Positions 9,101 to 18,184 of a stretch of 64,000 nucleotides of DNA are shown here, one piece after another. The translations under genes were made by a program, and so were the position numbers. Position 1 is the first letter of the stretch. Every line of letters starts with the position of its first letter. The stretch comes from Magnetaquicoccus sp039908525 (GTDB taxonomy: Bacteria; Pseudomonadota; Magnetococcia; Magnetococcales; Magnetaquicoccaceae): NCBI GenBank assembly GCA_039908525.1, contig JAMOAY010000013.1, positions 1 through 64,000 of the forward strand, given 5' to 3'. The notes below the pieces were generated by a model. It made no database searches, had not been told where the DNA came from, and saw only the letters and a list, made by a program, of their open reading frames with translations.

Positions 9101-10081
9101 ATCAGCCCGCAATCGCTCAAACAGACCATGCACCGAATAGTTCTGCACATACAGGGAACCGCCGGGCATCAGTCCCCGATCCTCGGCGTAGAGCAAAAAC
9201 ACCAGCCGCATCAGCGTATTCAGCAAACCGCCATAAATTGTGTCCGGGTTGTTTTGCAACACCTCCTGCAATAACACGCCACTGGAACGCTCATCAGCGG
9301 CCTGGAAGCCCCGCACCAATTCATACAAAGCCGCCAGCACTTGGCCCGACAGTCGAGTGGAGACATCCCCCTGAAATTCACGGCTTTTGGCCAGCAAGGC
9401 GGGCAGTCGCTCCTCCCTGGGTCCGGCCAACAGTCGAGAGCGCCTGAACAACATGTGAAAAGCCGCCAGGATGGGGCGTCCCCCCACCTCCACCATGTCG
9501 CTTACCCGAAAGGTCAGAGTGCCGGCATTTTCGCCACGGGGCGCATACAGCAATCGGAACGATACGCCATTGATCAGCAGACCAATGGGCACCCGCGTCT
9601 CCCGCAGCAGACGTTCAAATCGCCGCGTCGGCGAGGCTGACCAGCTTCGTGTCCCCTCCGTCGCGGCGTCCAGATCGGTTCCCACCGGCAAAGAGTGGAC
9701 CAGCAACAACCACGGATGGCCGGGATCCGACGGTTGATAATCGGCCAAGGCCACCGTCGGTTGGAGAATCTCACCAAACTCCGGCAATGGCAGGGAGAGG
9801 GATTCGGGCAGGGGACGCAGAGGATGCACGCCATACAGCAACTCATCACGCCACTCCAAAAACCCGGTCAAAACGTCAAGCCACGCCTTCACCACGAATA
9901 GATCGTCTTCCTTCTCCTTTGTCGTGGTGACATGCTCAAGAAAACGCTGCTGTTCTTCCCGTGCATCACGGGGCAAAATGACCTGGCAATGGGCCAAGGC
10001 AGCGGCGGACACCACCAGGCCATCCGGCTGCAAATATCCCAGCCAGGTTTGATGATCGCGAATGACGGGATCGATGGCCAT
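6128..10081 (-). CDS. drmMI: DrmMI, DISARM N6-adenine DNA methyltransferase
   Basis: A 1317-residue Eco57I-like adenine methyltransferase, the modification enzyme of class 1 DISARM. It would mark self DNA at a sequence motif that cannot be predicted here. The SAM-binding motif DPAAGSG is at 572-578 and the catalytic motif NPPF at 821-824. A YTPRSLTEPMV segment near 535, typical of type IIG/Eco57I methylases, precedes motif I. No PD-(D/E)XK nuclease motif is obvious at the N-terminus. The start lies three bases after the drmD stop, so the two are co-translated. It ends 92 bases before the RHH antitoxin. Confidence 0.88.
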   Translation of the reverse strand: MAIDPVIRDHQTWLGYLQPDGLVVSAAALAHCQVILPRDAREEQQRFLEHVTTTKEKEDDLFVVKAWLDVLTGFLEWRDELLYGVHPLRPLPESLSLPLPEFGEILQPTVALADYQPSDPGHPWLLLVHSLPVGTDLDAATEGTRSWSASPTRRFERLLRETRVPIGLLINGVSFRLLYAPRGENAGTLTFRVSDMVEVGGRPILAAFHMLFRRSRLLAGPREERLPALLAKSREFQGDVSTRLSGQVLAALYELVRGFQAADERSSGVLLQEVLQNNPDTIYGGLLNTLMRLVFLLYAEDRGLMPGGSLYVQNYSVHGLFERLRADHQAYPDTMDHRYGAWAQLLALFQAVHGGCRHANLSMPPRQGYLFDPERFPFLKGRGLPNGRLPLVADGVIHRVLEKLLILDGERLSYRTLDVEQIGSVYETMMGFRLHLTSGLTVALKPKASHGAPVAVDLDALLALKPEERSKQLREQADQKLEGKGEAAVKAARTMDDLLVALERRIDRNATPHPLAQGGMVLQPSDERRRSGSHYTPRSLTEPMVQRTLEPILRQLGANPRPEQILDLKILDPAAGSGAFLVAACRELGDALVRAWHFHKQLPRIPADEDEVLHARRLVAQRCLYGVDRNPMAADLAKLSLWLATLARDHPFTFLDHSIRCGDSLVGLTRRQIEDFHWNKPPADNPYWSKTMGRELIAHRLQAATASRKEILEAGDGMAPAIKRQKLALADEALVLVRLAGDLVMTAFFSGSKDKDREICRERFQEQLVRHLREADFLNTPDAAARALRQGDRPVLPFHWEIEFPEVFLREKQGFDAIVGNPPFAGKNTLLNGNREGYLPWLQTLHPESHGNADLVAHFFRRAFSLLREDGCFGLIATNTIGQGDTRSTGLRWICTHGGNLYWARRRYKWPGEAAVVVSLVHAIKGAWSGSCELDGRPVERITAFLFHDGGHEDPVVLKANAGKSFIGSYVLGMGFTFDDTDTKGVASSHSQMYNLIERDPRNAERIFPYIGGQEVNESPTHAPHRHVINFGEMSETEARKWPDLIGIVEEKVKPHRMMDNREVRKKYWWRFGETTPALFRSIRPLDRVIAISRVGQHGVFTFLPVDMVFSEQLVVITNATQAAFCAIQSRPHEIWARFFGSSMKDDLRYTPSDCFETFPFPEGFENYPAMEAAGQAYYEFRAALMVRNNEGLTKTYNRFHDPDETSHDIQQLRALHVAMDQAVLNAYGWQDISTTCEFILDWEEEEETSSRRKKPFRLRWPDVVRDEVLARLLALNAQRAQMESLAGKAAADAKQPPRRSRKPVTASLTTLFGDDF

Positions 10082-10084
10082 GGT

Positions 10085-13000
10085 CTACTCCACCACCGGC
10101 CAGAGATAGACCACACCCACCGGCTCAATGCGGTAGGAAGAGACGCTGTAAAACTGTTGAATACGGACAGGTTCCCGCTCCAGTTCCTGATCCACAGTGT
10201 CCAGCCAACGTTGCCAATAACGTTGGTCCGATTCGAATTGCCGCCATTCTGGATCATCCAGACCATCGAGCAGACCGGGAAGGATGGGCTCACCCATTTT
10301 GGCCTGCACCCTCTTGCGCTGTTCTTCCAGCAAGGTGCGCATGGATTCCGCTTCCACCCGCCCCCGTTCCAACAGGTCGCGCTCTGCCTTGACCTTGGCA
10401 GACTCTCCGCGTTCCTCCAAAAACTTCAACATTGCACCGATATCTCTGCCTATGTTGGCGAGCAAACGTTTCTCAATGTCTGTGGGAACAATCGGCATGT
10501 GGCCCTTTTCTTGATCCCGCAGCGATTGTTGCAACAGCTCCAATGTCACCCCTTCCAACCGCCGTCCATAGGGTTGCAACTCTGCTTTACGTCGTTCCGG
10601 GTCAACCCATTGGGCAGTCACGGTGAGCATCTCGTCATGCAGTCGTACCGCTTCCTGGCCGTACAACGACAAACGACCCACCAAAATCATGCGGGGAATC
10701 GCATCCGCCGTCTGTACCAGACAGGCACGGGAAAGATCATGATGCACAAATCCCTGGGAGAGAAAGCGGCCCAGCAAACGCTGCACAATGCGATGTTCCA
10801 GGTGCATCTGCACCACGTCGTCATCCATTGCGTTCGGGGCGGTAAAGACGACCGGACGAATCGGTGACTCTCTGCGCCATTCAAACGAACGCTTGCCGTC
10901 GTTTGGTGGAGTGCGCAAAGTATCCAGAGTCACGCTCCAGGTGGGATCCGCCCCGCGACGGGTTTCCAGATTGGGAAACACCCACCTTTGTGGCTCACCT
11001 TCCGGCGTCACAACGGTGCGCAATGGCTCTGTTCCCAACATTTCCAGAGAGCATGACAGGGTCTGTTGCAAATCCTCCACCTCCAACCCGATCCAGTTGC
11101 GGGCATCTTTCAGATGTCCATCCAATCTTTTGATTTGCGCCCGCAGCTTCTCCTGCCGCTCCCTGGAAGCTTCCAACTCTTCATCCACCGTCGCCTGCCG
11201 CTCCGCATCCGGGCCCAGACGTTCCAACGCCTCCACCATGCCCGCACTGCGCTCCCGCCGAATCCCCTCTTTCAGCAGTTCTGCCAAGCGTTGTGAGAGA
11301 ACCGGGGCCAGACTGCCCAATTCCCGGCGAATGGTGTCGGTCTTGCGAATCAGTGCCTGCAATACCCGATCTTCCGGTCGTTGAAGGTAGAAAAAATAGT
11401 GGCAATACACATCAGGAGAGGGCTGCATTTTGCGGTCGATGCGGCCATTGCGCTGCTCCAGACGGGCCGGATTCCAGGGTACGTCAAAATGGAATAGGTT
11501 CCAGCAATGCGCCTGCAGGTTGATCCCCTCGCGCGCCGCATCCGTTGCCACCAGAATGCGCAAAGGGTGCTGACCTGGATGCGTATTGAACGCCCGCTTG
11601 ATGGCATCACGCCTTTCGGCCGATGTCGGACCGTGAAACACTTCCATGCGCTGCTCGGCTTGGTCCGTCCCGATCATGGCAGCCCGCAACTGGTTGACCA
11701 GATAGCGTTTGGTGTCTTCATACTCGGTGAAGATCAATAGCCGCAGGCTGGACCACTGCTTTTCCGTCGTTTGTGGCCGATCACCCGGCAAATGCACTCC
11801 TGGGCACATACGTTCCGCAATCCAACGCACCAAGCGATGGACACGGGCATCCGGAAGTCCACGGGAGGCCTCTGCCACCCGTTGCATCTGCTCCAACAGT
11901 GACTTTTCTTGCAGCAAGTCAGCTTGACCTTGATTACCTGTCGTTGCCAGGGTGATCCGCTCCAGGGCCGCATCTTCAGCCAACGCTTGTTCTTCTTCAT
12001 CCAGCCTGGATTCATCGCTGTCAGCGTCCGGCGCATTGCTCCACAGGGTCAATGCCTGTTTGACACTTTGGTCTGGCGGGGTCGATGGCTGTTCGTTGGC
12101 CCACACCCGCTCCATGGTTTTGCGATGCACCCGAAGTGTGCGGGCAAATGCCTCTACCGACGAGAGCAACCGCTGTTGCAGACCGGAGATCAGCAAGGCC
12201 GCTTCGGCCTGCTGCCGTCTGGTTGCGCCTGCGTAACGCCTTTCCCTGACATTCCGGTATTCTTCCAGCAGCCTGGAGAGCAACAATTCCGGAGCATCTT
12301 TGGGGAGAGCGTCGATTTCGACTTGTACCACCTGACGTTTCGGGAATCCACCCTGAATCTCGCGGATATCCTCCTTGAGACGGCGGACCATGATGCTGTC
12401 CAGGCTGCTCTTTTTCGGCTTGACGCCACGGGTAAAACGGTGGGAGTCCAATATTTCCAGCAGCGAGCTGAAGCTGTTGGAGTGACCGTTGTGGGGGGTG
12501 GCGGAAAGAAACAGGCGGTGTTCAAAACGACCAGCGATATCCCGGATGGCTCGGGTAAACTTGGAGTCAATGGCATATTTTGTCCCGCTGGAGGGTGCAG
12601 CGTGGTGCGCCTCATCCAGGATGAGCAGGGAACCGGGCCGTAGATTATCCAGCCATGCCCGCAGAGGAGCCACATAGGTTTCGTCGATCAACAACCGGTG
12701 CGAGACCAAAAAACGCGGAAAGGTCGTCCAGGGGTTGATGCCAAATCCCCGTTCCTGTCGCACCCGTTGCATATACTCCCGATCCAGGATCTCGAAGGTC
12801 AGACCAAAACGGCTCTCCAACTCTTCCTTCCACTGGGTCAGCATGGAGGGTGGACAGGCCACCACCACATCCTTAACCCGGCGACGCAACAGCAGTTCAC
12901 TGGCGACCAGCCCAGCCTCGATGGTTTTGCCCAATCCCACATCGTCGGCGATGAACAGATTGACTCTGGGCAGCAGGAGTGCCTTGCGCAGGGGTTCGAG

Positions 13001-13345
13001 TTGATAAGCATCCAGGCGAATGCCCGCCCGGAACGGAGCTTGAAATAACTTCGGATCTGTGGCAGTAACGCAGTTCCAACGCAGAGCGTGCAGGTATGCG
13101 CCAAAATGGCGGGCGTGGTCAAACCCCTTGTTGCCCAGGCTATGCCACGCCTCCTGATCCAGGATTTCGGCGTCCTGTTCCAGCCCCCAAACAACCTCCA
13201 GTTTGTCTCCCTGGGCATCATCGTCCAGACAAGCCCCCCGAACAGTGGACCACCTGGGACCGGACAGATGCTTCTCCACAGCCTCCACCACGTAAGTGCG
13301 GGTACGCAGGCGGACCGTCTGGCCTATGGACGGGAGTTCAGACAT
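10085..13345 (-). CDS. drmD: DrmD, DISARM SNF2-type helicase
   Basis: A 1086-residue SNF2/RapA-like helicase, the signature gene of class 1 DISARM. Motifs are GLGKT (137-141), DEAH (244-247), SATPH (281-285), motif V TDAAREGINLQ (601-611) and motif VI QRNGRIDR (631-638). The reading frame stays open upstream into parC, with ATGs at 13573 and 13369. The ATG at 13345 is preferred because the protein looks natural from SELPSIGQTV onward and the longer forms overlap parC, though its ribosome binding site is weak. The gap to parC is 59 bases and shows no clear terminator. Confidence 0.88.
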   Translation of the reverse strand: MSELPSIGQTVRLRTRTYVVEAVEKHLSGPRWSTVRGACLDDDAQGDKLEVVWGLEQDAEILDQEAWHSLGNKGFDHARHFGAYLHALRWNCVTATDPKLFQAPFRAGIRLDAYQLEPLRKALLLPRVNLFIADDVGLGKTIEAGLVASELLLRRRVKDVVVACPPSMLTQWKEELESRFGLTFEILDREYMQRVRQERGFGINPWTTFPRFLVSHRLLIDETYVAPLRAWLDNLRPGSLLILDEAHHAAPSSGTKYAIDSKFTRAIRDIAGRFEHRLFLSATPHNGHSNSFSSLLEILDSHRFTRGVKPKKSSLDSIMVRRLKEDIREIQGGFPKRQVVQVEIDALPKDAPELLLSRLLEEYRNVRERRYAGATRRQQAEAALLISGLQQRLLSSVEAFARTLRVHRKTMERVWANEQPSTPPDQSVKQALTLWSNAPDADSDESRLDEEEQALAEDAALERITLATTGNQGQADLLQEKSLLEQMQRVAEASRGLPDARVHRLVRWIAERMCPGVHLPGDRPQTTEKQWSSLRLLIFTEYEDTKRYLVNQLRAAMIGTDQAEQRMEVFHGPTSAERRDAIKRAFNTHPGQHPLRILVATDAAREGINLQAHCWNLFHFDVPWNPARLEQRNGRIDRKMQPSPDVYCHYFFYLQRPEDRVLQALIRKTDTIRRELGSLAPVLSQRLAELLKEGIRRERSAGMVEALERLGPDAERQATVDEELEASRERQEKLRAQIKRLDGHLKDARNWIGLEVEDLQQTLSCSLEMLGTEPLRTVVTPEGEPQRWVFPNLETRRGADPTWSVTLDTLRTPPNDGKRSFEWRRESPIRPVVFTAPNAMDDDVVQMHLEHRIVQRLLGRFLSQGFVHHDLSRACLVQTADAIPRMILVGRLSLYGQEAVRLHDEMLTVTAQWVDPERRKAELQPYGRRLEGVTLELLQQSLRDQEKGHMPIVPTDIEKRLLANIGRDIGAMLKFLEERGESAKVKAERDLLERGRVEAESMRTLLEEQRKRVQAKMGEPILPGLLDGLDDPEWRQFESDQRYWQRWLDTVDQELEREPVRIQQFYSVSSYRIEPVGVVYLWPVVE

Positions 13346-13404
13346 GGGCGCCTGCTTCGAGAAAATCATTGCGCATGGTACCGATTCACCTTGTGTGGTT
13401 CGGG

Positions 13405-15738
13405 TCACGGGTTTCGCAGCAAGGGGAGCACCGTGCGGGATTGTGTGACAGGGGAGGTGCAACACTGCACGGGAAATCGGTCTGTGAGGAGGTTGCCGTG
13501 CACAACAAAACGGGCACCGCTCAGGAAGCCATAGGGCAGCAGCGCCCCGCGGCCAGCCCGCACGCCCCGCCACGGCGTGAGATCGGACAGCTGCTTCTGG
13601 CGCTTTCCTGAATCCAGGAGGATGCCATTTTCCGGATCAAAGGTGGTCAGATCCAGCAGGGATTCTCCCTTGTCCAAGCGAAGAATGCGCACCCCTTTGC
13701 CGCGTGGCAGCAGAGGAAACTCGCTGACGGCACAGATCAACAGCATGCGGGCTGTCAGGGCCGCCACCTCCGATCCCTGGACGGGTTGGATGTGGAGCAA
13801 CTGGTCCTCGGGCTTGAAAAGGATCCCCTGTTTCCCGGCGCGGTAGTTGGAGATCAAATCGCTGCCCCGAATGCGAAAACCCTGGCCGAGTCGGGTGGCG
13901 ACAAAATACTCTTTTTGGGCATCCACCCCCATGGCCCACACAATCGGGTCAGGGCCCTCGATGTCAAACAGCACGGTCAGGGGTTCCCCAAACCCTTTGC
14001 CCGCCGGCAGGCGATCGGCCAGGATGGAGAACAGCTTGCCGGACCGGGAGACAAAAGAGAGGGTGTCGTTGGTGTAGGCCTTGACCGTCTGCAGCAACAG
14101 ATCCTCGCCCTTGAAGCGGATCTTGCTCAGATCCGGTTCTTCATAGCCTCGGATGGTTTTGACCCACCCCTTGACGGAGAGAATGAGGGTCAAAGGTTCC
14201 CGAGGGGTCATATCTTCCCGTTTGATGGTTGGCTCCTGCGGAGGATCCGCCAGTTCGGTGCGACGGGGATCGGCAAACTCCTGCCGTGTCTGCCGCAGTT
14301 GCTCGGCGATCTCCTGCCACAACAGCTGCTCATCCCCCAGCAACGCCTGCAACTGCCGGGAGCGGGCCTCCTTCTCCTCCATTTCCCGGCGGATGTGCAT
14401 CTCTTCCAGACGGCGCAGGGCCCGCAGACGGAGATTCAAGACCGCCTCGACCTGCTCCCGGTCCAGGTTGAAATAATCCATCAGCACCGGTGCGGGTTCG
14501 TCGTACTCCTTGATGATGGCGATCACCTCATCGATGTGGAGATGGACGATCAAATAGGCGGCCAACAGGTGCAGTCGGTGGTCGATCCCTGCCAGTTCAT
14601 GGCGCAACGCACGGGTCCAAACCACAAACCGGTGATCCAGCCAAGCCCGCAGCAGACCCTTCAGACCCAGCACCTGGGGGCGCCCATCCGCCGTGATGAC
14701 GTTGAGATTGACGGCAACCCGCACCTCCAGCTCGCTGTTTTTGAACAGATACGCCATGATCAGCTCTGGATCCACGCGCATGGACTGGGGCTCCAGGCAG
14801 ATGCGAATCGCGCTGTCGGACTCGTCCCGCACGTCGGCCAGCAAAGGGCACTGGCGGGAAACGATCAACTGGGCGATCCGTTCGATCAGACGGGACTTGG
14901 AGACCTGATAGGGAATTTCGCTGATCACCAACCGCCAACTGCCCCGCGGGCCGCCTTTTTCGTAGGGTACCTCCTCCTTGTGCCAACGACTGCGCAGGCG
15001 TAGGGTTCCCTTGCCGGTCAGATAGACCTGCTGACGCTCCGCCAGACTGGCCACCAACACCCCCCCGGAGGGAAAATCGGGGCCCGGCAACCACTCCATC
15101 AACTCTGCAACCGAACTTTCCGGATCGGCGATCAGTTGCAGACAGGCATCCAGGATCTCCCCCACATTGTGCGGCGGGATGGTGGTGGACATGCCGACGG
15201 CAATGCCGGTGGAGCCATTGGCCAGCAGATTGGGAAAGCGGGCCGGCAGCACCACGGGTTCGCGGGAGGAACCGTCGTAGGTGTCGGTGAATGCCACCGT
15301 CTCCTGATCCAGTCCCTCCAGCAGGGCGCTGGCCACCCTGGTCAGGCGGGCCTCGGTGTAGCGCATGGCGGCGGCACTGTCTCCATCCACATTGCCGAAA
15401 TTGCCCTGTCCGTCCACCAGGGGGTAGCGGACAGCAAATTCCTGGGCGAGGCGGACCATGGCATCGTAGGAGGCCTGGTCACCATGGGGATGGTATTTGC
15501 CGATCACATCCCCCACCACCCGTGCCGATTTTTTGAAAGCGGCGCCGGGCTCCAGATGCAGGCCGCGCATGGCGAACAGAATGCGGCGGTGGACCGGCTT
15601 CAACCCATCCCGCACGTCGGGCAGGGAGCGGCTGATGATGGTGGAGAGGGCGTAGGCCAGATAGCGGCTCTCCAGTTCCAGGCGAATGGGCGCCTCCTGG
15701 ATATGGCCGGCTCCGCCTTCCGGTGCATGCGAGGTCAT
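13405..15738 (-). CDS. parC: DNA topoisomerase IV subunit A
   Basis: A 777-residue type IIA topoisomerase subunit that cuts and rejoins DNA to decatenate chromosomes, working with ParE (not in the window). The catalytic tyrosine is Y127 in AMRYTEARLT. The N-terminal VRDGLKPVHRRI and GKYHPHGD motifs are intact. At the quinolone region the usual Ser after HGD is Gln (HGDQASYD). Length and the short C-terminal domain favour ParC over GyrA, which would carry a GyrA-box. The start overlaps the recA stop as ATGA, an unusual close coupling. Confidence 0.9.
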   Translation of the reverse strand: MTSHAPEGGAGHIQEAPIRLELESRYLAYALSTIISRSLPDVRDGLKPVHRRILFAMRGLHLEPGAAFKKSARVVGDVIGKYHPHGDQASYDAMVRLAQEFAVRYPLVDGQGNFGNVDGDSAAAMRYTEARLTRVASALLEGLDQETVAFTDTYDGSSREPVVLPARFPNLLANGSTGIAVGMSTTIPPHNVGEILDACLQLIADPESSVAELMEWLPGPDFPSGGVLVASLAERQQVYLTGKGTLRLRSRWHKEEVPYEKGGPRGSWRLVISEIPYQVSKSRLIERIAQLIVSRQCPLLADVRDESDSAIRICLEPQSMRVDPELIMAYLFKNSELEVRVAVNLNVITADGRPQVLGLKGLLRAWLDHRFVVWTRALRHELAGIDHRLHLLAAYLIVHLHIDEVIAIIKEYDEPAPVLMDYFNLDREQVEAVLNLRLRALRRLEEMHIRREMEEKEARSRQLQALLGDEQLLWQEIAEQLRQTRQEFADPRRTELADPPQEPTIKREDMTPREPLTLILSVKGWVKTIRGYEEPDLSKIRFKGEDLLLQTVKAYTNDTLSFVSRSGKLFSILADRLPAGKGFGEPLTVLFDIEGPDPIVWAMGVDAQKEYFVATRLGQGFRIRGSDLISNYRAGKQGILFKPEDQLLHIQPVQGSEVAALTARMLLICAVSEFPLLPRGKGVRILRLDKGESLLDLTTFDPENGILLDSGKRQKQLSDLTPWRGVRAGRGALLPYGFLSGARFVVHGNLLTDRFPVQCCTSPVTQSRTVLPLLRNP

Positions 15739-16883
15739 GGCTCCCCAGCGGCTCCGATGTCGTCACTCTCGATGTCGGTCTCTGCCCCGCGTTTGTTGCC
15801 ATAGCCTTTGCCACTCCCCTTGCCCATTTTGGCAACCGGGGTGGTGAAGGAGAGGGTGGGACCGTTGTTGCTCTGGGAACGATCTTTGGGAGGCAGTCCA
15901 TTCTGGGTCCGCAGCTGGTCCTCCAACTCACCCAACATGAGCGGGTTGTCCATGAGAAACTTTTTGGCATTTTCCCGACCCTGGCCGATCCGCTCTCCCC
16001 CTCTGGCGTACCACGCCCCTGATTTTTCAACCAGTTTGGCATCTACAGCCAAGTCGAGCACCTCCCCGGCCAGGGAGATGCCGGTGCCATAGTCGATGTC
16101 AAACTCTGCCATGCGGAACGGAGGCGCCATTTTGTTTTTGACAATTTTGACTTTGGTGCGACTGCCTACCGACTCCTCCTTGTCCTTGAGGGTGGCAGTA
16201 CGACGGATGTCCATACGGATGGAGGCGTAGAACTTGAGAGCGTTGCCGCCGGTCGTGGTCTCCGGGTTGCCGAACATGACGCCGATTTTCATGCGGATCT
16301 GGTTGATGAACAGGACGATGGCGTTGGAACGGGAGATGGAGCCGGTCAGTTTGCGCAGTGCCTGAGACATGAGCCGGGCATGCAGTCCCACGTGGGAATC
16401 GCCCATATCCCCCTCAATCTCCGCCTTGGGGGTCAGGGCCGCCACCGAGTCCACCACCACCAGGTCCACCGCCCCCGAACGGACCAGCATGTCGACGATC
16501 TCCAACGCCTGTTCGCCGGTATCCGGTTGGGAGATGAGTAGTTGGTCGACGTCCACACCCAGATGGCGTGCGTAGGAGGGGTCCATGGCATGTTCCGCAT
16601 CGACAAAGGCGGCCACTCCGCCGAGCTTTTGTGCTTCGGCGGCAACATGCAGTGCCAGGGTGGTCTTGCCGGAAGATTCCGGGCCGAATATTTCCACCAC
16701 CCTGCCTCGGGGTAAACCGCCTATTCCCAGGGCCATATCCACACCCAGGGAACCGGTGGAGATCACGGGCACCGTCTGCACGGTATCCGCCGTCATGCGC
16801 ATGATGGAACCCTTGCCGCATTGTCGTTCAATCTGGGCGATGGCGGCGTCCAGGGCTTTGGCTTTGTTGCTGTCCAGTGCCAT
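15735..16883 (-). CDS. recA: Recombinase RecA
   Basis: A 382-residue RecA that forms filaments on single-stranded DNA for homologous recombination and triggers LexA self-cleavage. Walker A is GPESSGKT at 67-74, and the start MALDSNKAKALDAA and GKGSIMRM motif are typical. An ATG at 16991 is in frame, but 16883 is chosen from homology and the AAAGGA site upstream. The C-terminal tail (from about 330) is polar and acidic as usual. It overlaps parC by four bases. Confidence 0.97.
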   Translation of the reverse strand: MALDSNKAKALDAAIAQIERQCGKGSIMRMTADTVQTVPVISTGSLGVDMALGIGGLPRGRVVEIFGPESSGKTTLALHVAAEAQKLGGVAAFVDAEHAMDPSYARHLGVDVDQLLISQPDTGEQALEIVDMLVRSGAVDLVVVDSVAALTPKAEIEGDMGDSHVGLHARLMSQALRKLTGSISRSNAIVLFINQIRMKIGVMFGNPETTTGGNALKFYASIRMDIRRTATLKDKEESVGSRTKVKIVKNKMAPPFRMAEFDIDYGTGISLAGEVLDLAVDAKLVEKSGAWYARGGERIGQGRENAKKFLMDNPLMLGELEDQLRTQNGLPPKDRSQSNNGPTLSFTTPVAKMGKGSGKGYGNKRGAETDIESDDIGAAGEP

Positions 16884-17019
16884 GATGGATTCCTTTGTTT
16901 CACAAAGAGTTGATAATCGGGTGCATCCCCCACCCCGGTTGGCCGACCAGGTACCCCCTCGCTGGGCATACCCGGCACAACACATTGCCAAGGGTAACAG
17001 ATTTTTGCCTGCCTAAACA

Positions 17020-17034
17020 GAGCCCAAAAAGAAC
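17020..17034 (-). promoter_or_regulatory. Candidate LexA (SOS) box between recA and pilT
   Basis: On the minus strand the sequence reads GTTC, seven bases, GCTC. This is one mismatch from the alphaproteobacterial LexA site GTTC-N7-GTTC. It lies about 135 bases upstream of the recA start, in the divergent gap with pilT. Position fits SOS control of recA, but the match is imperfect and the distance is long. Confidence 0.3.
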
Positions 17035-17112
17035 CTTTTGCCAATTTGCAAAAAAGTGCGTATGTTGAAGGGGGTGGATGATGGCTCCGGGGGCCGTGGG
17101 AGAGAGGCAACG

Positions 17113-18150
17113 GTGGAAATTTCTGAACTTCTTGCATTTGGGGTCAAAAATGGTGCCTCTGATCTGCACCTTTCTGCGGGCATGCCGCCGCTGATTCGGG
17201 TCGATGGTGACATACGGCGCATCAACGTGCCCTCCCTGGAACACGATCAGGTCCATGCCTTTGTCTACGATATCATGAATGACAAGCAGCGCAAGGAGTA
17301 CGAGGAGTTTCTGGAGGCAGATTTCTCCTTTGAGATTCAAGGTCTGGCCAGATTTCGCGTCAATGCCTTCAACCAGAACCGAGGGGCAGCGGTGGTGTTT
17401 CGCACCATTCCATCGACCATCCTGACCCTGGAGCAGTTGGCGACCCCCGCCATTTTCAAAGAGTTTGCCGAACTGCCGCGTGGTTTGGTGCTGGTGACCG
17501 GTCCGACCGGATCGGGCAAGTCCACCACCCTGGCGGCCATGGTGGACCACAAAAACCGCACCGAATATGGACATATTTTGACTTTGGAAGATCCGATCGA
17601 GTTTGTCCATCAATCCCAGAAGTGCCTGATCAATCAGCGCGAGGTGCATCGGGACACCCACAGTTTTGAGAGGGCGCTGCGTTCGGCGCTGCGCGAGGAT
17701 CCCGATGTCATCATGGTGGGGGAGATGCGGGATCTGGAGACCATCCGTCTGGCGCTGTCGGCGGCGGAGACCGGTCATCTGGTGTTCGGGACCCTGCACA
17801 CCACTTCGGCGGCCAAAACGGTTGACCGGATCGTGGATGTCTTTCCTTCTGCCGAGAAGGAGATGATCCGCACCATGCTGTCGGAGTCGCTGCGTGCGGT
17901 CATTTCGCAAAACCTGCTCAAGAGAAAGAGTGGCGGGCGGGTGGCGGCCCACGAGATCATGGTGGGCACCCCGGCCATTCGCAATCTGATTCGGGAAAAC
18001 AAGGTGGCGCAGATGTATTCGTCCATTCAAACGGGACGGAAAATGGGCATGCAAACCTTGGAACAATGTTTGCTTGAGTTGGTAAGCAGCGGGCTGATCA
18101 CCCGGGAAATGGCCCGTGACAAGGCCAACATCAAGGAATCCATTACCTAG
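17113..18150 (+). CDS. pilT: Type IV pilus retraction ATPase PilT
   Basis: A 345-residue secretion ATPase that powers retraction of type IV pili and twitching. Walker A GPTGSGKS is at 130-137, and the Asp and His boxes (EDPIEFVH, GEMRDLETIRLALSAAETGH) are intact. The AIRNLIRE motif needed for retraction is near 288. The GTG start at 17113 is chosen because known PilT proteins begin (M)(D/E)I(S/T)ELLAF and AGAGAGG lies upstream. A longer form from 17038 adds 25 residues with no family match. It is divergent from recA, and no other pilus gene follows. Confidence 0.95.
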   Translation: MEISELLAFGVKNGASDLHLSAGMPPLIRVDGDIRRINVPSLEHDQVHAFVYDIMNDKQRKEYEEFLEADFSFEIQGLARFRVNAFNQNRGAAVVFRTIPSTILTLEQLATPAIFKEFAELPRGLVLVTGPTGSGKSTTLAAMVDHKNRTEYGHILTLEDPIEFVHQSQKCLINQREVHRDTHSFERALRSALREDPDVIMVGEMRDLETIRLALSAAETGHLVFGTLHTTSAAKTVDRIVDVFPSAEKEMIRTMLSESLRAVISQNLLKRKSGGRVAAHEIMVGTPAIRNLIRENKVAQMYSSIQTGRKMGMQTLEQCLLELVSSGLITREMARDKANIKESIT

Positions 18151-18184
18151 TCCTGCCATGAATGGGAAGCAAAGAGAGTCGGGG

